A stretch of 58,024 bases of DNA. It comes from a bacterium (GTDB lineage: Bacteria > Cyanobacteriota > Vampirovibrionia > Gastranaerophilales > Gastranaerophilaceae). The stretch lies in assembly GCA_017626055.1 (NCBI GenBank), contig JAGAJM010000010.1, positions 1 to 58,024 of the forward strand, in the 5' to 3' direction. The notes below the pieces were generated by a model, which saw only the letters and a program-made list of their open reading frames with translations, had not been told where the DNA came from and searched no databases. Position numbers and translations under genes: made by a program. This document shows positions 31,735 to 41,404 of the stretch, piece by piece (position 1 is the stretch's first letter; the number at the start of each line of letters is the position of its first letter).

Positions 31735-33459
31735 ATGAAAGTAGAACAAAATCTGAGACAATTAAATATAAAACAAATTCAGCAAAAGAACGAAGATAAC
31801 AGACTTGTGCAAAGACCAGTTACGTATTCTCAACCAAAACAAGCTCAACAAACGTTCACAGGTGCTGGATTTGTTCCTTTTTTAAACTTCTTGGATACAA
31901 GCCCTGCTTGGGGTGCTTGTGCAGTTGACTTTGGTTTTATGGTATTGCCAAGAACATTAACTGACTTTTTCTCAAGAGGTCCAGAAGTTGGTGTTGAAAC
32001 TGCTCGACGTGAAGGTATGGGAGCAGTTAACCACGCTTCAGTTTGTTTGTATGGTGCAGGTGCAGGAGCTTTAGTTGCTGCAGGTATCAACAGAATGTAC
32101 AAACTTGGTGGAGATTACAACGTTAAAGCTAATAGTATTTATGCAGATGCTGAAACATTAGACTTACATGGTGGTATTTATGAGGCTAAGTTAAAGGCTG
32201 CAGTGAATAATCCTTCTGCTAATCCATTGAGAGAATACTTAGCTGAAACATTTAGACGTTATGAAGCTCTAAGTGGAACTGAGAATGGTAAATGGGTAAG
32301 AATTCAAGACCAAAGTGTAATTGATTCTGTTGCAGAAATTTTAGAAAAAGAAATCAAGACAAATTCAAATAAACTATCTAAAGAGGGCAAAGCTACTATT
32401 AAAAATACATTACTTCAAGCACTTGGTGTTGAAAATAATGTAAGAATTATTGCCGCAGAAGGTGAGAGATTACATTCTTCACGCTACACAGTTGATGCTT
32501 TAATCGACAATGCATACAAGCTAGGTAAAGCATTCTCTGGTGAAAAAGTAAAAGAAGCATTTATGCAAGCTCCAGATATTGCATCTAACAAGTTCTTAAA
32601 GGCTATGAAATCAATGAACTTGAACAGATCTTTAATTGGTGTGGGTGTTGCGACTATTTTAGGTATTTGTGCTCAACCATTGAATATGTATTTAACAAGA
32701 AGAAAAACTGGTAGCAACGCATTTGTTGGTGGTGGTGAAGAAGATAAATCTGTTGGCTTTAAACTTAGAAAAACTGGAGTTGCAGGTTTGTTTGGAGCTG
32801 GTGTATTAGCTACTATCGGTAATCCTAAAAACTTGCTAAAAGACATTCAGTTCAAAGGGTTTACACCAACATTAAATCAGTTTAAATTTATCTATGGTAT
32901 TACAATTATGTCTAGATTCTTGTCATCCCGTAATGATAATGAGTTAACTGAGGCAACAATTAAAGATACTTTAGGTTTTGCAAACTGGTTGATTTTAGGT
33001 AACTTTGTGCAAAAACTTGTGGCTCAAAGCATAGACAAATCTTTAATCAAACGTGATGGTATTGGTGTTATTGATTGGATTAAAACTTCATCATTAAAAA
33101 CTAGAGAAGAAATCCTACATTCAGCCCTAGGTCAAAAAGTATTTAAAGATGGAAAAGGTTTAGATTTAAAAGGTATGCTTGAAGCATTACCAAAAACTCA
33201 TCCAGCAAGAAAACAATTAAGAGCGTTAACTATTGCTCAATGTGCTGGTTATTTATATTCTGGTTTAGTTTTAGGTGTTGGTATTCCTAAATTAAATGGA
33301 TATTTGACAAATAAACGTGAAGCTAAAAAGGCGGCAATGGCTGCGCAACAAGCAAATGCTGCTCAACTTCAACAACAGGATGCAATGCTTAAACCTGAAA
33401 ATATTCAATTCTTAAATCAAAAGAATTTTACAGGTATGAATAATTTATTAGCTAGCTAA
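31735..33459 (+). CDS. FTG-motif membrane protein, paralogue 2
   Basis: Family not recognised. 574 residues; 26 bases downstream of its paralogue, hence one operon. The Gln-rich N-terminus ends in QTFTGAG (residues 39-45), and a second FTG occurs close to the C-terminus (KNFTGMNNLL). Hydrophobic segments near 95-115, 300-320, 350-365 and 510-530 suggest a multi-pass or membrane-associated protein. Conserved blocks with paralogue 1 run over the full length, while the middle (about 130-290) is divergent. The recurrent FTG may be a lineage-specific localisation or processing signal (inference). Ribosome site AAGGCG is weak. Confidence 0.75.
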   Translation: MKVEQNLRQLNIKQIQQKNEDNRLVQRPVTYSQPKQAQQTFTGAGFVPFLNFLDTSPAWGACAVDFGFMVLPRTLTDFFSRGPEVGVETARREGMGAVNHASVCLYGAGAGALVAAGINRMYKLGGDYNVKANSIYADAETLDLHGGIYEAKLKAAVNNPSANPLREYLAETFRRYEALSGTENGKWVRIQDQSVIDSVAEILEKEIKTNSNKLSKEGKATIKNTLLQALGVENNVRIIAAEGERLHSSRYTVDALIDNAYKLGKAFSGEKVKEAFMQAPDIASNKFLKAMKSMNLNRSLIGVGVATILGICAQPLNMYLTRRKTGSNAFVGGGEEDKSVGFKLRKTGVAGLFGAGVLATIGNPKNLLKDIQFKGFTPTLNQFKFIYGITIMSRFLSSRNDNELTEATIKDTLGFANWLILGNFVQKLVAQSIDKSLIKRDGIGVIDWIKTSSLKTREEILHSALGQKVFKDGKGLDLKGMLEALPKTHPARKQLRALTIAQCAGYLYSGLVLGVGIPKLNGYLTNKREAKKAAMAAQQANAAQLQQQDAMLKPENIQFLNQKNFTGMNNLLAS

Positions 33460-33473
33460 GGGTATATTATTTA

Positions 33474-34403
33474 CTAGCCTAGAGAATTTGCGCCATTAAC
33501 AACTTCAATGATTTCTTGAGTAATGGCAAATTGTCTTGTCTTATTGTATTCGATTGATAATTCTTTAACCATCTTTTCAGCATTTGTAGTAGCCGCAGAC
33601 ATTGCGGTCATACGAGAAGCTAATTCACTTGCTTGAGCTTCAAGTAATGCGTGATAAAAGATGTTTGTCATATACATTGGCACAACTTTTTGTAAAATGT
33701 GGTGAACATCTGGGAAAAATTCCATAAGTGGATCGATGATTTCATCGTGAATTCTCTCTTTTGGATCAGTAACCCCAACAACTGGAAGAATTTGCCAATC
33801 TTCAACGAAATAACTCATCATATTTTTAAAACGAGTTGTGATAATTTCAACTTTATCAATTTCGTGTTTTACAAATAATTCTGCCATATCTTCTGCAATA
33901 TCGCGAGCTTCGATTGGTGATGGTTCATCCACTGCTGAATAGTATTTCTGTTCAATTTTGCATCCCAATTGTTCACATTTCTTGCGTAATCCAGAGATAC
34001 CCTTTTGTCCTGCCACAAAAAGCCTAACGCCAATTCCTTGTTCTTGGTATTCTTTAATTCTTTTTAACGTTGCACGAACAATATTAGCATTATAAGCACC
34101 AGCCAAACCTTTGTTTGACGTGATGGCTAAAATGCCAACGTTTTTAGTTTCTCTAACTTGTAAAAGTTCTGGATAATCGTCAATGGCGTACTTGATTTTT
34201 AAAGATTCGCTAGAGTATTCATCAACAGAATTTAGAAGTTTTTGGAACATATGTACAAGTTCTCGAGTGTAAGGACGAGCAAGTTTCACGGCAGTTTCTG
34301 ATTTTTTAACCTTAGCTGCGGCAACCATTTTCATTGCTCGTGTGATTTTCTTTGTACTCTCCACACTTTGTATTCTATTTTTAATATCTTTTAAATTCGC
34401 CAT
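33474..34403 (-). CDS. atpG: ATP synthase F1 gamma subunit
   Basis: Central rotor shaft of F1. 309 residues with the typical ends: KDIKNRIQSVESTKKITRAMKMVAAAK at the N-terminus (first 20 are the classic signature) and ASELASRMTAMSAATTNAEK / YNKTRQFAITQEIIEVVNGA at the C-terminus. The ~35-residue regulatory insertion seen in the gamma subunit of photosynthetic cyanobacteria and chloroplasts is absent between QILPV and ILQKVVPMYM; the extra length lies before residue 90. Last gene of the operon, 16 bases after atpA; beta and epsilon do not follow, and the next gene is convergent. Confidence 0.96.
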   Translation of the reverse strand: MANLKDIKNRIQSVESTKKITRAMKMVAAAKVKKSETAVKLARPYTRELVHMFQKLLNSVDEYSSESLKIKYAIDDYPELLQVRETKNVGILAITSNKGLAGAYNANIVRATLKRIKEYQEQGIGVRLFVAGQKGISGLRKKCEQLGCKIEQKYYSAVDEPSPIEARDIAEDMAELFVKHEIDKVEIITTRFKNMMSYFVEDWQILPVVGVTDPKERIHDEIIDPLMEFFPDVHHILQKVVPMYMTNIFYHALLEAQASELASRMTAMSAATTNAEKMVKELSIEYNKTRQFAITQEIIEVVNGANSLG

Positions 34404-34419
34404 TTGATTTTATTTATCC

Positions 34420-35931
34420 TTAAAATGATGTTTTGAAAGTTGTTAAACCCTCTGATAAAGTATTCTTATCTTCGTCAGACAATGCTGAACCAGAATTTAG
34501 ACGATCCACAAGTTCTGAATAATTTGCGTTAAAGTAAACGAACCACTCTTTTTTAAATCTTGCTATGTCTGAATTATCAACATCATCTAAAACTCCTTCG
34601 TTAGCTGCAAATAGAATTGAAACTTGTTCTGCAACACTAAGTGGATTGTATTGAGGTTGTTTAAGTACTTCTGTAAGTTTTTGTCCTCTTAATAATTGTT
34701 TTTTAGTTGAGGCATCTAAGTCAGAAGCAAATTGAGCAAATGCTTCTAGTTCTCTATATTGAGCTAAGTCTAGGCGAAGTTTACCTGCAACTTGTTTGAT
34801 AGCTTTTGTCTGAGCCGCACCACCAACACGAGATACAGAAATACCTGCGTTAATAGCTGGTCTAATACCTGCGTTGAATGAATTTGATTCCAAGAAAATT
34901 TGACCATCAGTAATTGAAATTACGTTGGTTGGAATGTATGCTGAAACGTCACCTGCTTGAGTTTCAATGATAGGTAGAGCAGTGATACTACCGCCACCAA
35001 GTTCATCATTTAACTTAACTGCACGCTCTAATAATCTTGAGTGAAGATAGAAAACATCCCCAGGGTATGCTTCACGTCCTGGTGGTCTTTTCAATAATAA
35101 ACTCATTGCTCGATATGCTTGAGCGTGTTTTGATAAATCGTCATAAACAATTAAAACAGACTTACCTTGTTCCATAAATTCTTCACCAATAGCAACCCCT
35201 GCAAATGGTGCGATATACTGTAATGGAGCTGATTCATTAGCCGTTGAAGATACGATAATTGTATATTCCATAGCTCCACGTTCTTCTAATGTTTTTGCTA
35301 AATGTGCAACAGTTGATGCTTTTTGACCAATTGCAACATAAATACAGATTACGTCTTTACCTTTTTGGTTGATAATTGTATCGATTGCAATCGCAGTTTT
35401 ACCAGTTTGTCTATCACCAATGATAAGTTCACGTTGTCCACGTCCAATCGGCGTTAGTGCATCAATTGCAGTTAAACCTGTTTGTAATGGTTCGTGTACA
35501 GATTTTCTGGTAACAATCCCAGGTGCAACACGTTCAATAGGTCTTGTTTTTGAATATTCGAATTCACCTTTACCATCAAGTGGTTTGCCTGTTGGGTCAA
35601 CAATTCTACCCATTAAACCTTCGCCAACTGGAACAGATGCAATTCTTCCTGTTGTTTTTACAACTGTACCTTCTTTGATGTTTGTGTAATCACCCAAGAT
35701 TACAACCCCAACGTTATCTTCATCAAGGTTCATCGCAATCCCTAGGGTGCTATTACCATCTTCAAATTGTACAAGTTCGTTTGCCATAACGTTGCGCAAA
35801 TCATAAACACGAGCAATACCATCCCCGTTTTCAAGAACAGTACCTGTGTTTGAAACTTCTGTTTGAAGTTCGTAATTATCAATTTTGTTTTTTATAATTG
35901 AACTAATTTCATCAGGTTGTATTAGTACCAT
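34420..35931 (-). CDS. atpA: ATP synthase F1 alpha subunit
   Basis: Non-catalytic nucleotide-binding subunit of F1, 503 residues, standard length. Walker [51 protein letters not shown] and the family signature [17 protein letters not shown] are all present. N-terminal [17 protein letters not shown] matches the beta-barrel cap. Located between delta and gamma as in cyanobacteria. Confidence 0.98.
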   Translation of the reverse strand: MVLIQPDEISSIIKNKIDNYELQTEVSNTGTVLENGDGIARVYDLRNVMANELVQFEDGNSTLGIAMNLDEDNVGVVILGDYTNIKEGTVVKTTGRIASVPVGEGLMGRIVDPTGKPLDGKGEFEYSKTRPIERVAPGIVTRKSVHEPLQTGLTAIDALTPIGRGQRELIIGDRQTGKTAIAIDTIINQKGKDVICIYVAIGQKASTVAHLAKTLEERGAMEYTIIVSSTANESAPLQYIAPFAGVAIGEEFMEQGKSVLIVYDDLSKHAQAYRAMSLLLKRPPGREAYPGDVFYLHSRLLERAVKLNDELGGGSITALPIIETQAGDVSAYIPTNVISITDGQIFLESNSFNAGIRPAINAGISVSRVGGAAQTKAIKQVAGKLRLDLAQYRELEAFAQFASDLDASTKKQLLRGQKLTEVLKQPQYNPLSVAEQVSILFAANEGVLDDVDNSDIARFKKEWFVYFNANYSELVDRLNSGSALSDEDKNTLSEGLTTFKTSF

Positions 35932-35944
35932 AATACTTTTCCCC

Positions 35945-36490
35945 CTACCTATTTATACTTTTACTTAAATTTGCTAACTTAGCACGTACGCTTGTATCGA
36001 TTACGCAATCATCGATTTTGAACGCAAGCCCAGCGATAAGTGATTTATCAACTTTCCAAATTGGTGTTATTTCACATCCTAATTTGTGTTCAAGTTTAAA
36101 CAATACATTAGATTTGTTTTCGAAATTTAATTCTATTGGTGAATAAACTTCGACAGTTTTTTTGTTTGAATGTTTCTCAATCATTTCTTCAAAAGCTGAT
36201 TTAATTGGATAAAATTCATTAAAACGATTTTTTTCAACAAGAACTTTTAAGAAATTCAAAATTTTCACATCGATTTTTTTACTGAATACTTCGTCTAGAA
36301 TTTCAATTTTTGTGGAAGATGAAATTGAAGAGTTTGACATAACAATTTTTAAATCGTTAGAAGTTTCAAGAACTTCAGCAATTTGATTTAATTGTTGTTC
36401 TATTTTTTCAAAAGTTTTTTGCTCTGTTGCAATTTCCATCAGAGCTTTTGCATAATTTTTTGAAATTGTAGAAATTAGTGTTTTTGTCAT
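35945..36490 (-). CDS. atpH: ATP synthase delta subunit (OSCP)
   Basis: 181 residues, usual length, linking F1 to the peripheral stalk. [20 protein letters not shown] at the start and [39 protein letters not shown] C-terminal block (first 20 residues typical) identify it. Its ATG shares one base with the stop codon of the b gene (TAATG), coupling their translation. Confidence 0.93.
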   Translation of the reverse strand: MTKTLISTISKNYAKALMEIATEQKTFEKIEQQLNQIAEVLETSNDLKIVMSNSSISSSTKIEILDEVFSKKIDVKILNFLKVLVEKNRFNEFYPIKSAFEEMIEKHSNKKTVEVYSPIELNFENKSNVLFKLEHKLGCEITPIWKVDKSLIAGLAFKIDDCVIDTSVRAKLANLSKSINR

Positions 36491-36999
36491 TATAATTTCA
36501 CCTTATCAAGTTCATCCAAACTTTCAAGAATGTATTTGTTGTGTAGTTCAGGATTTGAGTTTAGTAAATCTTGAATATGTTTTCTTGCAAGTTCAACAGA
36601 TGCTTTTGATGTTTTTTCTGTCATAAGATTAGAAATTTTCTTTTCTTCAATAGCTAAAGATTTTTTGATGTTTTGGTCGATATTAAAGATTGCTTTTTGT
36701 GTGTTTTCCTCAATTGAATCTTTAAACGCTTTAGTTTTTTCTGCTGAAGATTTTTCAATAGTCTCGATATCTTGTGGAAGATTATCTAAAATTTCTTGAG
36801 CCTCATCTCTAAGTTTTTGAGATTTAGCTTTTTCATCGTCAGATTTTTTGATTTCTAAAGCTACATCTTCAACTGATTTTTCAAAGTTTTTGCCAAGATT
36901 TAATTTTTTCACGATTATAGCCAAAATCCATATCATAATTGCAAAATTTATGATATTTGAATGTAATATGTAATGTAGTATTTCTGAAAATTTTTCCAT
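36490..36999 (-). CDS. atpF: ATP synthase F0 subunit b
   Basis: 169 residues: one N-terminal membrane helix (about 13-32) followed by a long charged coiled coil that forms half of the peripheral stalk. Together with the preceding gene it provides the b/b' heterodimer typical of cyanobacteria, chloroplasts and some other bacteria. Starts one base after the b' stop region; low sequence conservation is normal for this subunit, so assignment leans on position and architecture. Confidence 0.9.
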   Translation of the reverse strand: MEKFSEILHYILHSNIINFAIMIWILAIIVKKLNLGKNFEKSVEDVALEIKKSDDEKAKSQKLRDEAQEILDNLPQDIETIEKSSAEKTKAFKDSIEENTQKAIFNIDQNIKKSLAIEEKKISNLMTEKTSKASVELARKHIQDLLNSNPELHNKYILESLDELDKVKL

Positions 37000-37000
37000 A

Positions 37001-37474
37001 TTAATCCATTACCCTATTTACTGGTTCGTAATCTGTGTTTTCAATTTTTGTATCTATACCAAGAACTTTTGATGCAATTGAAGACGCTAAATCTTTTACA
37101 ACTGTATGTTTAACTTCTTGTTTAAGCTTAGACTCTTCCTGCAAAATCTTTTCTTTCTTTTGAAGAATTTCAAACTTTGAATTTTCTTTAGCCATTTTTA
37201 CTTTATCAGTAGCTTTGTTTTGTGCTTTTTCTACTGCTTTTTTAAATTCGTGCCTGCATTTCTCTTGAGTTTGTTCAATTTTAGCTGCGTGAGTTGTTTT
37301 ATATTCATTAGCATCAGCCTCAAATCTTTTTGAATCTTCATAGTTAGAGCTAATATAATTCTCTCTTTTTCTGATGATATTCAAAATTGGGCGATAGAAT
37401 ATTGTATTCATTATCATAATGAACACTGTAAAACTCAATATTGCAACTATAAATGTGGCATTAAATTCAAACAT
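37001..37474 (-). CDS. atpF': ATP synthase F0 subunit b'
   Basis: 157 residues: N-terminal membrane helix (about 5-25, FNATFIVAILSFTVFIMIMN), the YRPILNIIRKRENYI segment typical of b/b', then a charged coiled coil to about residue 130. It lies between c and b, the place of b' in cyanobacterial operons. The two stalk genes are separated by one base. Confidence 0.9.
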   Translation of the reverse strand: MFEFNATFIVAILSFTVFIMIMNTIFYRPILNIIRKRENYISSNYEDSKRFEADANEYKTTHAAKIEQTQEKCRHEFKKAVEKAQNKATDKVKMAKENSKFEILQKKEKILQEESKLKQEVKHTVVKDLASSIASKVLGIDTKIENTDYEPVNRVMD

Positions 37475-37486
37475 TTGTTATCCTTA

Positions 37487-37726
37487 TTATTTTACGAAAA
37501 TCAATAGTAAAGCGATTAACAAAGCATAAATTGCAGTAGCTTCAGCTAGACCAGCACCGATAATAAAGTTTTTGAATGCTTCAGCTTTGATTTCTGGTTG
37601 GCGAGCAATTGCATCTAAAACGGCTTTAGTTGCGATACCAAGACCTAAACCTGCACCTAATGTACCGAAACCAATTGCGATACCTGCAGCTAGTCTGCCT
37701 AAATCTAATGTTTGTTCAACTGTCAT
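37487..37726 (-). CDS. atpE: ATP synthase F0 subunit c
   Basis: 79-residue hairpin of two membrane helices joined by the polar loop ARQPE (41-45). Ion-binding carboxylate is Glu62 in AGLAEATAIYALL. Helix 1 has GAGLGLG, with Leu29 where Na+-dependent c subunits (Ilyobacter) have Gln32, and Ala63 where they have Ser66, so H+ coupling is more likely, although Thr64 and Tyr67 match. AGGAG precedes the start. Confidence 0.96.
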   Translation of the reverse strand: MTVEQTLDLGRLAAGIAIGFGTLGAGLGLGIATKAVLDAIARQPEIKAEAFKNFIIGAGLAEATAIYALLIALLLIFVK

Positions 37727-37755
37727 AATTTTCTCCTTTTATTTAAAGTTATAAA

Positions 37756-38448
37756 TTAATGTTCATCAGCGATTGCCATTGAAATATAAGTTGTAGAAAG
37801 TAGCGTAAATACTAACGCTTGTATTAGTGCAACAAATAATTCAAACATCATAAATGGTAGCGGGAATATTAGCCCAGTAAGGCTTACTACTGTCGCTACC
37901 AGAACTTCGCCTGCAAAAATATTTGCAAAAAGTCGAAGCGCCAAAGAAAATGGTCTTACAAATAATTCCAATGTATCAACTAGAGTAATTACAATATCGT
38001 TAATTCCCCAGCCTTTAAAGAAAAATTTGAAGCCATGTTTTTGAATTCCGAAGAATATATAATAAATAGAAACTACAATAGCCATTGCTGCAGTCATATT
38101 TATATCGTTGTTAGGTGAAGCAAGTTCTCCTGTATGTAAGTGGATTAACTTCCAAGGAAGTTGTCCAACTAAGTTCGCTGTTAAAATAAATAAGAATAAG
38201 GTTAATAAGATTGCAATATGTTTTTGAGCATTATCGTTACCCATACTAGCTTTTGCAATATCGTTGAAATATTTGATAACACTTTCGCCAACAAGCTGAA
38301 GTTTTGTTGGGACCATTTCAAGTTTTCTTGTTGTGATAAATGCTAGTATTATTAATAGTAACATTGTAATCCACATGGTAATAAGTGTATCTAAATTAAA
38401 AGACACCCCATGCCCTAAAATTGTGGTTGTATAAACCCAATGTTCCAT
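37756..38448 (-). CDS. atpB: ATP synthase F0 subunit a
   Basis: 230-residue membrane protein with five to six helices. The essential arginine lies in RPFSLALRLFANIFAGE; GHGVSFNLDTLITMW at the N-terminus and ALVFTLLSTTYISMAI at the end are typical. First gene of the operon; no atpI is seen between it and the divergent birA. GAGGGAG is the ribosome site. Confidence 0.96.
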   Translation of the reverse strand: MEHWVYTTTILGHGVSFNLDTLITMWITMLLLIILAFITTRKLEMVPTKLQLVGESVIKYFNDIAKASMGNDNAQKHIAILLTLFLFILTANLVGQLPWKLIHLHTGELASPNNDINMTAAMAIVVSIYYIFFGIQKHGFKFFFKGWGINDIVITLVDTLELFVRPFSLALRLFANIFAGEVLVATVVSLTGLIFPLPFMMFELFVALIQALVFTLLSTTYISMAIADEH

Positions 38449-38471
38449 ATTTCTCCCTCTTCTGTTATTTT

Positions 38472-38500
38472 ATTCTAACATTGAAAAAGTTTTTTCGCAA
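38472..38500 (-). promoter_or_regulatory. Promoter of the atp operon
   Basis: On the minus strand TTGCGA (38495-38500), 17-bp spacer, TAGAAT (38472-38477) with TG one base upstream (extended -10). It starts a seven-gene transcript. Confidence 0.75.
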
Positions 38501-38587
38501 ATAAAAAAAATTTGTGAAATTTTTGTATTTTATAAGTTTGTTTGTAGTATAATTGTTCTATATGGAAATTATCCGTTAGGGGAGAAC

Positions 38588-39307
38588 ATGAAAGTTATAA
38601 AACTTGAAAAGGTTGATTCTACGAATAATTATGCGAAGTTGAATATTGAAAACTTTGCAGATAAAACAATCATACATGCCCTATCCCAAACCTCAGGACG
38701 TGGTCGTTTAAATCGTTCTTGGGTTGATTTAGGGGAAGGTAACTTGTTCATGTCCTTTGTCTTAAAACCTTCGGATTGTTTTAATGAAATTTATCCTAAT
38801 ATTACACAATACCTATCAGTTACACTGTGTAAGGTTTTGGAATCTTATGGTTTAAAACCAGAAATCAAATGGCCAAACGATGTGTTAATTTCTGGGAAGA
38901 AAATTGCAGGAATTCTTTCTGAAACAGTTATGTCTGGTAATGTTTTGAAAGGTATTGTTGTTGGTATTGGTGTTAATTTGAATTCTAACAATGATGATAT
39001 TTCTTCCATTCCAGATAAAATCGCTACATCTTTAAATTTAGAAATTGGCAAAGATGTTGACTTAGATGTGTTTATGAATGAATTAACGGAAGAATTTTTC
39101 AAAAATTATGATGCCTTTTTAGGAAATGGTTTTGAATTTATTAAAAATGATTATATTAATAGAAATTGTTTCTTAAACAAGGAATTAAATGTTCAAATTT
39201 TTAATAACGTTGAAACTGGGCTTGCCAAGTCAATTAATGACAGAGGTGAGCTCGTTTTATTGAAAGAAGATAAAGAATTAGTACTTACAATAGGAGATAT
39301 TTTATGA
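38588..39307 (+). CDS. birA: Biotin-[acetyl-CoA-carboxylase] ligase (biotin protein ligase)
   Basis: 239 residues. Catalytic domain of biotin protein ligase: SQTSGRGRLNRSWVD (biotinyl-AMP loop), IKWPNDVLISGKKIAGIL and GIGVNLN motifs, with a small C-terminal SH3-like domain. The N-terminal DNA-binding domain of bifunctional BirA is absent, so this is a pure enzyme without repressor role. Strong ribosome site AGGGGAGA. Its stop overlaps the ATG of oadG by 4 bases, and the biotin acceptor protein OadA is encoded next, an obvious substrate. A weak promoter (TTGTAT, 19 bp, TATAAT at 38548-38553) lies upstream. Confidence 0.94.
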   Translation: MKVIKLEKVDSTNNYAKLNIENFADKTIIHALSQTSGRGRLNRSWVDLGEGNLFMSFVLKPSDCFNEIYPNITQYLSVTLCKVLESYGLKPEIKWPNDVLISGKKIAGILSETVMSGNVLKGIVVGIGVNLNSNNDDISSIPDKIATSLNLEIGKDVDLDVFMNELTEEFFKNYDAFLGNGFEFIKNDYINRNCFLNKELNVQIFNNVETGLAKSINDRGELVLLKEDKELVLTIGDIL

Positions 39308-39543
39308 ATGAAACATTAAGTAATGGTTTAACGTTACTAGGTATGGGGATGGGTTTTGTATTATCGTTCCTTGTTATTTTGATTTTTGCAATGTTTGTAA
39401 TGTCAAAAGTTGTTGGATTTTTAAACAAAGTATTCCCAGAAGCAGTTGAAGAAGTTAAGACAGTTGCTAAAAAAGCGGCAGCTGGTATTGATGAAGCTAT
39501 TGCTTTAGCTATTGCAGCTGCTATTGCTAAAAAAAGAGGATAA
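39304..39543 (+). CDS. oadG: OadG-like gamma subunit of Na+-pumping decarboxylase
   Basis: 79 residues: one membrane helix (about 8-34) followed by a short Ala/Lys/Glu-rich cytoplasmic tail, the architecture of the gamma subunit that holds the alpha and beta subunits of oxaloacetate (or methylmalonyl-CoA) decarboxylase together. Sequence conservation in this family is low; identification rests on architecture and on oadA/oadB downstream. It overlaps birA by 4 bases. Confidence 0.85.
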   Translation: MNETLSNGLTLLGMGMGFVLSFLVILIFAMFVMSKVVGFLNKVFPEAVEEVKTVAKKAAAGIDEAIALAIAAAIAKKRG

Positions 39544-39594
39544 GCCCTCTATTATAACGAATTATTTTTGTATTTATAAATGAAAGGACAAATT

Positions 39595-41391
39595 ATGGGA
39601 AAGAAACTTATTAAAGTTATGGACACATCTTTCAGAGATGGTTTCCAGTCAGTTTATGGGGCAAGAGTTTTTGTAGAAGATTTCTTACCTGCATTAAAAT
39701 CAGCTGTTGATGCTGGTATCAGACACTTTGAAGTTGCAGGTGGTGCTAGATTCCAATCACCAATTTTCTACTGTAACGAAAATGCATTTGAAACTATGGA
39801 CAAAATCAGAGCTGCAGTTGGTCCAGATGTTAACTTACAGTCTTTGGCTCGTGGTGTTAACGTTGTAGGTTTAGATTCTCAACCAAGAGATATGATTAAC
39901 TTACACGCTAAAATGTTCAAAAAACACGGCGTTACAACTGTTAGAAACTTTGATGCTTTAAATGATGTTAATAACTTGATCTATTCTGGTCAATGTATTA
40001 AAGATAATGGCTTAAATCACGAAGTTACTATTACAATGATGGAATTACCTATCGGTTGTGAAGGTGCTCACGATGTAGCTTTCTATGAAAAAGTTCTTAG
40101 AAACATCTTAGATTCAGGTTTACCATTTGATTCATTAGCATTTAAAGATGCTTCTGGTACTTCAAATCCTAGAAAAGTTTACGAAACAATTAAAATGGCT
40201 CGTGAGATCTTGGGTTCAGATGCACACATCAGATTCCACTCTCACGAAACTGCCGGTACAGCATTAGCAGCATACTTAGCTGCTCTTGATGGTGGTGCTG
40301 ATGGTATCGACTTGTCAATGAAACCTGTTTCAGGTGGTACTGCTCAACCTGATATCGTTTCTATGTGGCACGCATTGAAAGGTACTGAATACGATTTAGG
40401 TATCGATATTGAAAAAATCTTAGAAACAGAAGAAATCTTCAAAGATTGTATGAAAGATTACTTCTTACCTCCAGAAGCTTTAGCAGTTAACCCAATGATT
40501 ATCCAATCTCCACTTCCTGGTGGTGCTTTGACTGCTAATACTCAAATGCTTCGTGATAATAACTTGATGGATAAATATCCTGAAGTTGTTGCAGCTATGA
40601 AAGAAGTTGTAGAAAAAGGTGGTTTCGGTACATCTGTAACTCCAGTTTCTCAATTCTATTTCCAACAAGCATTCAACAACGTTATGTTTGGTAAATGGAA
40701 CAAAATCGCTGAAGGTTATGGCAAAATGGTTCTTGGTTACTTTGGTAAAACTCCTTGTGAACCAGATGCTGAAATCGTTAAGATTGCTTCAGAACAACTT
40801 GGTTTACAACCTACAACTGAAACAGTTGTTGACTTAAACGATAAAGATGAAACTAAAGGTATTGCAGCAGCTACAAAAATGCTTCAAGATGCAGGTTTGG
40901 AAGTTAATGATGAAAACATCTTCATTGCTGGAGCTTGTAAAGAAAAAGGTATCTTGTTCTTACAAGGTAAAGCAACTGTTGGTGTTCGTAAAAACGAAAA
41001 ACAAGCTGAAGCTCCTGTTGCAGCTGGTTCATCAGAAGGTTCAAATGCATACACAGTTACTGTTAATGGTAAAAAATATGCAGTTGCGTTCGAAGGTGAA
41101 AAAGCTACTGTTAACGGCAAATTATTTGACTTCTCCGTTAAAGAAGGTATCGAAGCTAAGGCTGCAGCTACTGGCGAAGGAACTCCAATCAAAGCCGCTT
41201 TACCAGGTAACGTATTAAAAGTATTAGTTGAAGAAGGTGATACTATTGCTGAAGGTGATGTAATTGCTGTTGTTGAAGCTATGAAAATGGAAACAGAAAT
41301 CAAATCTCCTGTTTCTGGTACTGTAAACTCTGTTGAAATCGAAGTTGGTAACAAGGTTCAAGCAGGTCAAGTATTGGTAACTGTGGGTTAG
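39595..41391 (+). CDS. oadA: Oxaloacetate decarboxylase alpha subunit (biotin carboxyltransferase)
   Basis: 598 residues. N-terminal carboxyltransferase TIM barrel ([12 protein letters not shown] at the start, [37 protein letters not shown]) removes CO2 from the keto acid onto biotin. A middle PYC/OADA-type helical domain, an Ala-rich linker (about 480-535) and a C-terminal biotinyl domain with the acceptor lysine in EAMKMETEI follow. Start is ATG 39595, since AAAGGA is correctly spaced before it; an ATG five codons earlier has no ribosome site. Oxaloacetate is the likely substrate; the domain cannot fully exclude other keto acids. Confidence 0.93.
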   Translation: MGKKLIKVMDTSFRDGFQSVYGARVFVEDFLPALKSAVDAGIRHFEVAGGARFQSPIFYCNENAFETMDKIRAAVGPDVNLQSLARGVNVVGLDSQPRDMINLHAKMFKKHGVTTVRNFDALNDVNNLIYSGQCIKDNGLNHEVTITMMELPIGCEGAHDVAFYEKVLRNILDSGLPFDSLAFKDASGTSNPRKVYETIKMAREILGSDAHIRFHSHETAGTALAAYLAALDGGADGIDLSMKPVSGGTAQPDIVSMWHALKGTEYDLGIDIEKILETEEIFKDCMKDYFLPPEALAVNPMIIQSPLPGGALTANTQMLRDNNLMDKYPEVVAAMKEVVEKGGFGTSVTPVSQFYFQQAFNNVMFGKWNKIAEGYGKMVLGYFGKTPCEPDAEIVKIASEQLGLQPTTETVVDLNDKDETKGIAAATKMLQDAGLEVNDENIFIAGACKEKGILFLQGKATVGVRKNEKQAEAPVAAGSSEGSNAYTVTVNGKKYAVAFEGEKATVNGKLFDFSVKEGIEAKAAATGEGTPIKAALPGNVLKVLVEEGDTIAEGDVIAVVEAMKMETEIKSPVSGTVNSVEIEVGNKVQAGQVLVTVG

Positions 41392-41404
41392 TAGGAGGTC
41401 TAAA

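Noticed and set aside
33452..33479. GCTAG / CTAGC inverted repeat between the FTG operon and atpG as a terminator
   Set aside because: Five base pairs around an 18-base loop and no T run on either strand.
39580..39594. Upstream ATG for oadA
   Set aside because: No Shine-Dalgarno sequence before it; AAAGGA falls between the two ATGs and suits the second.
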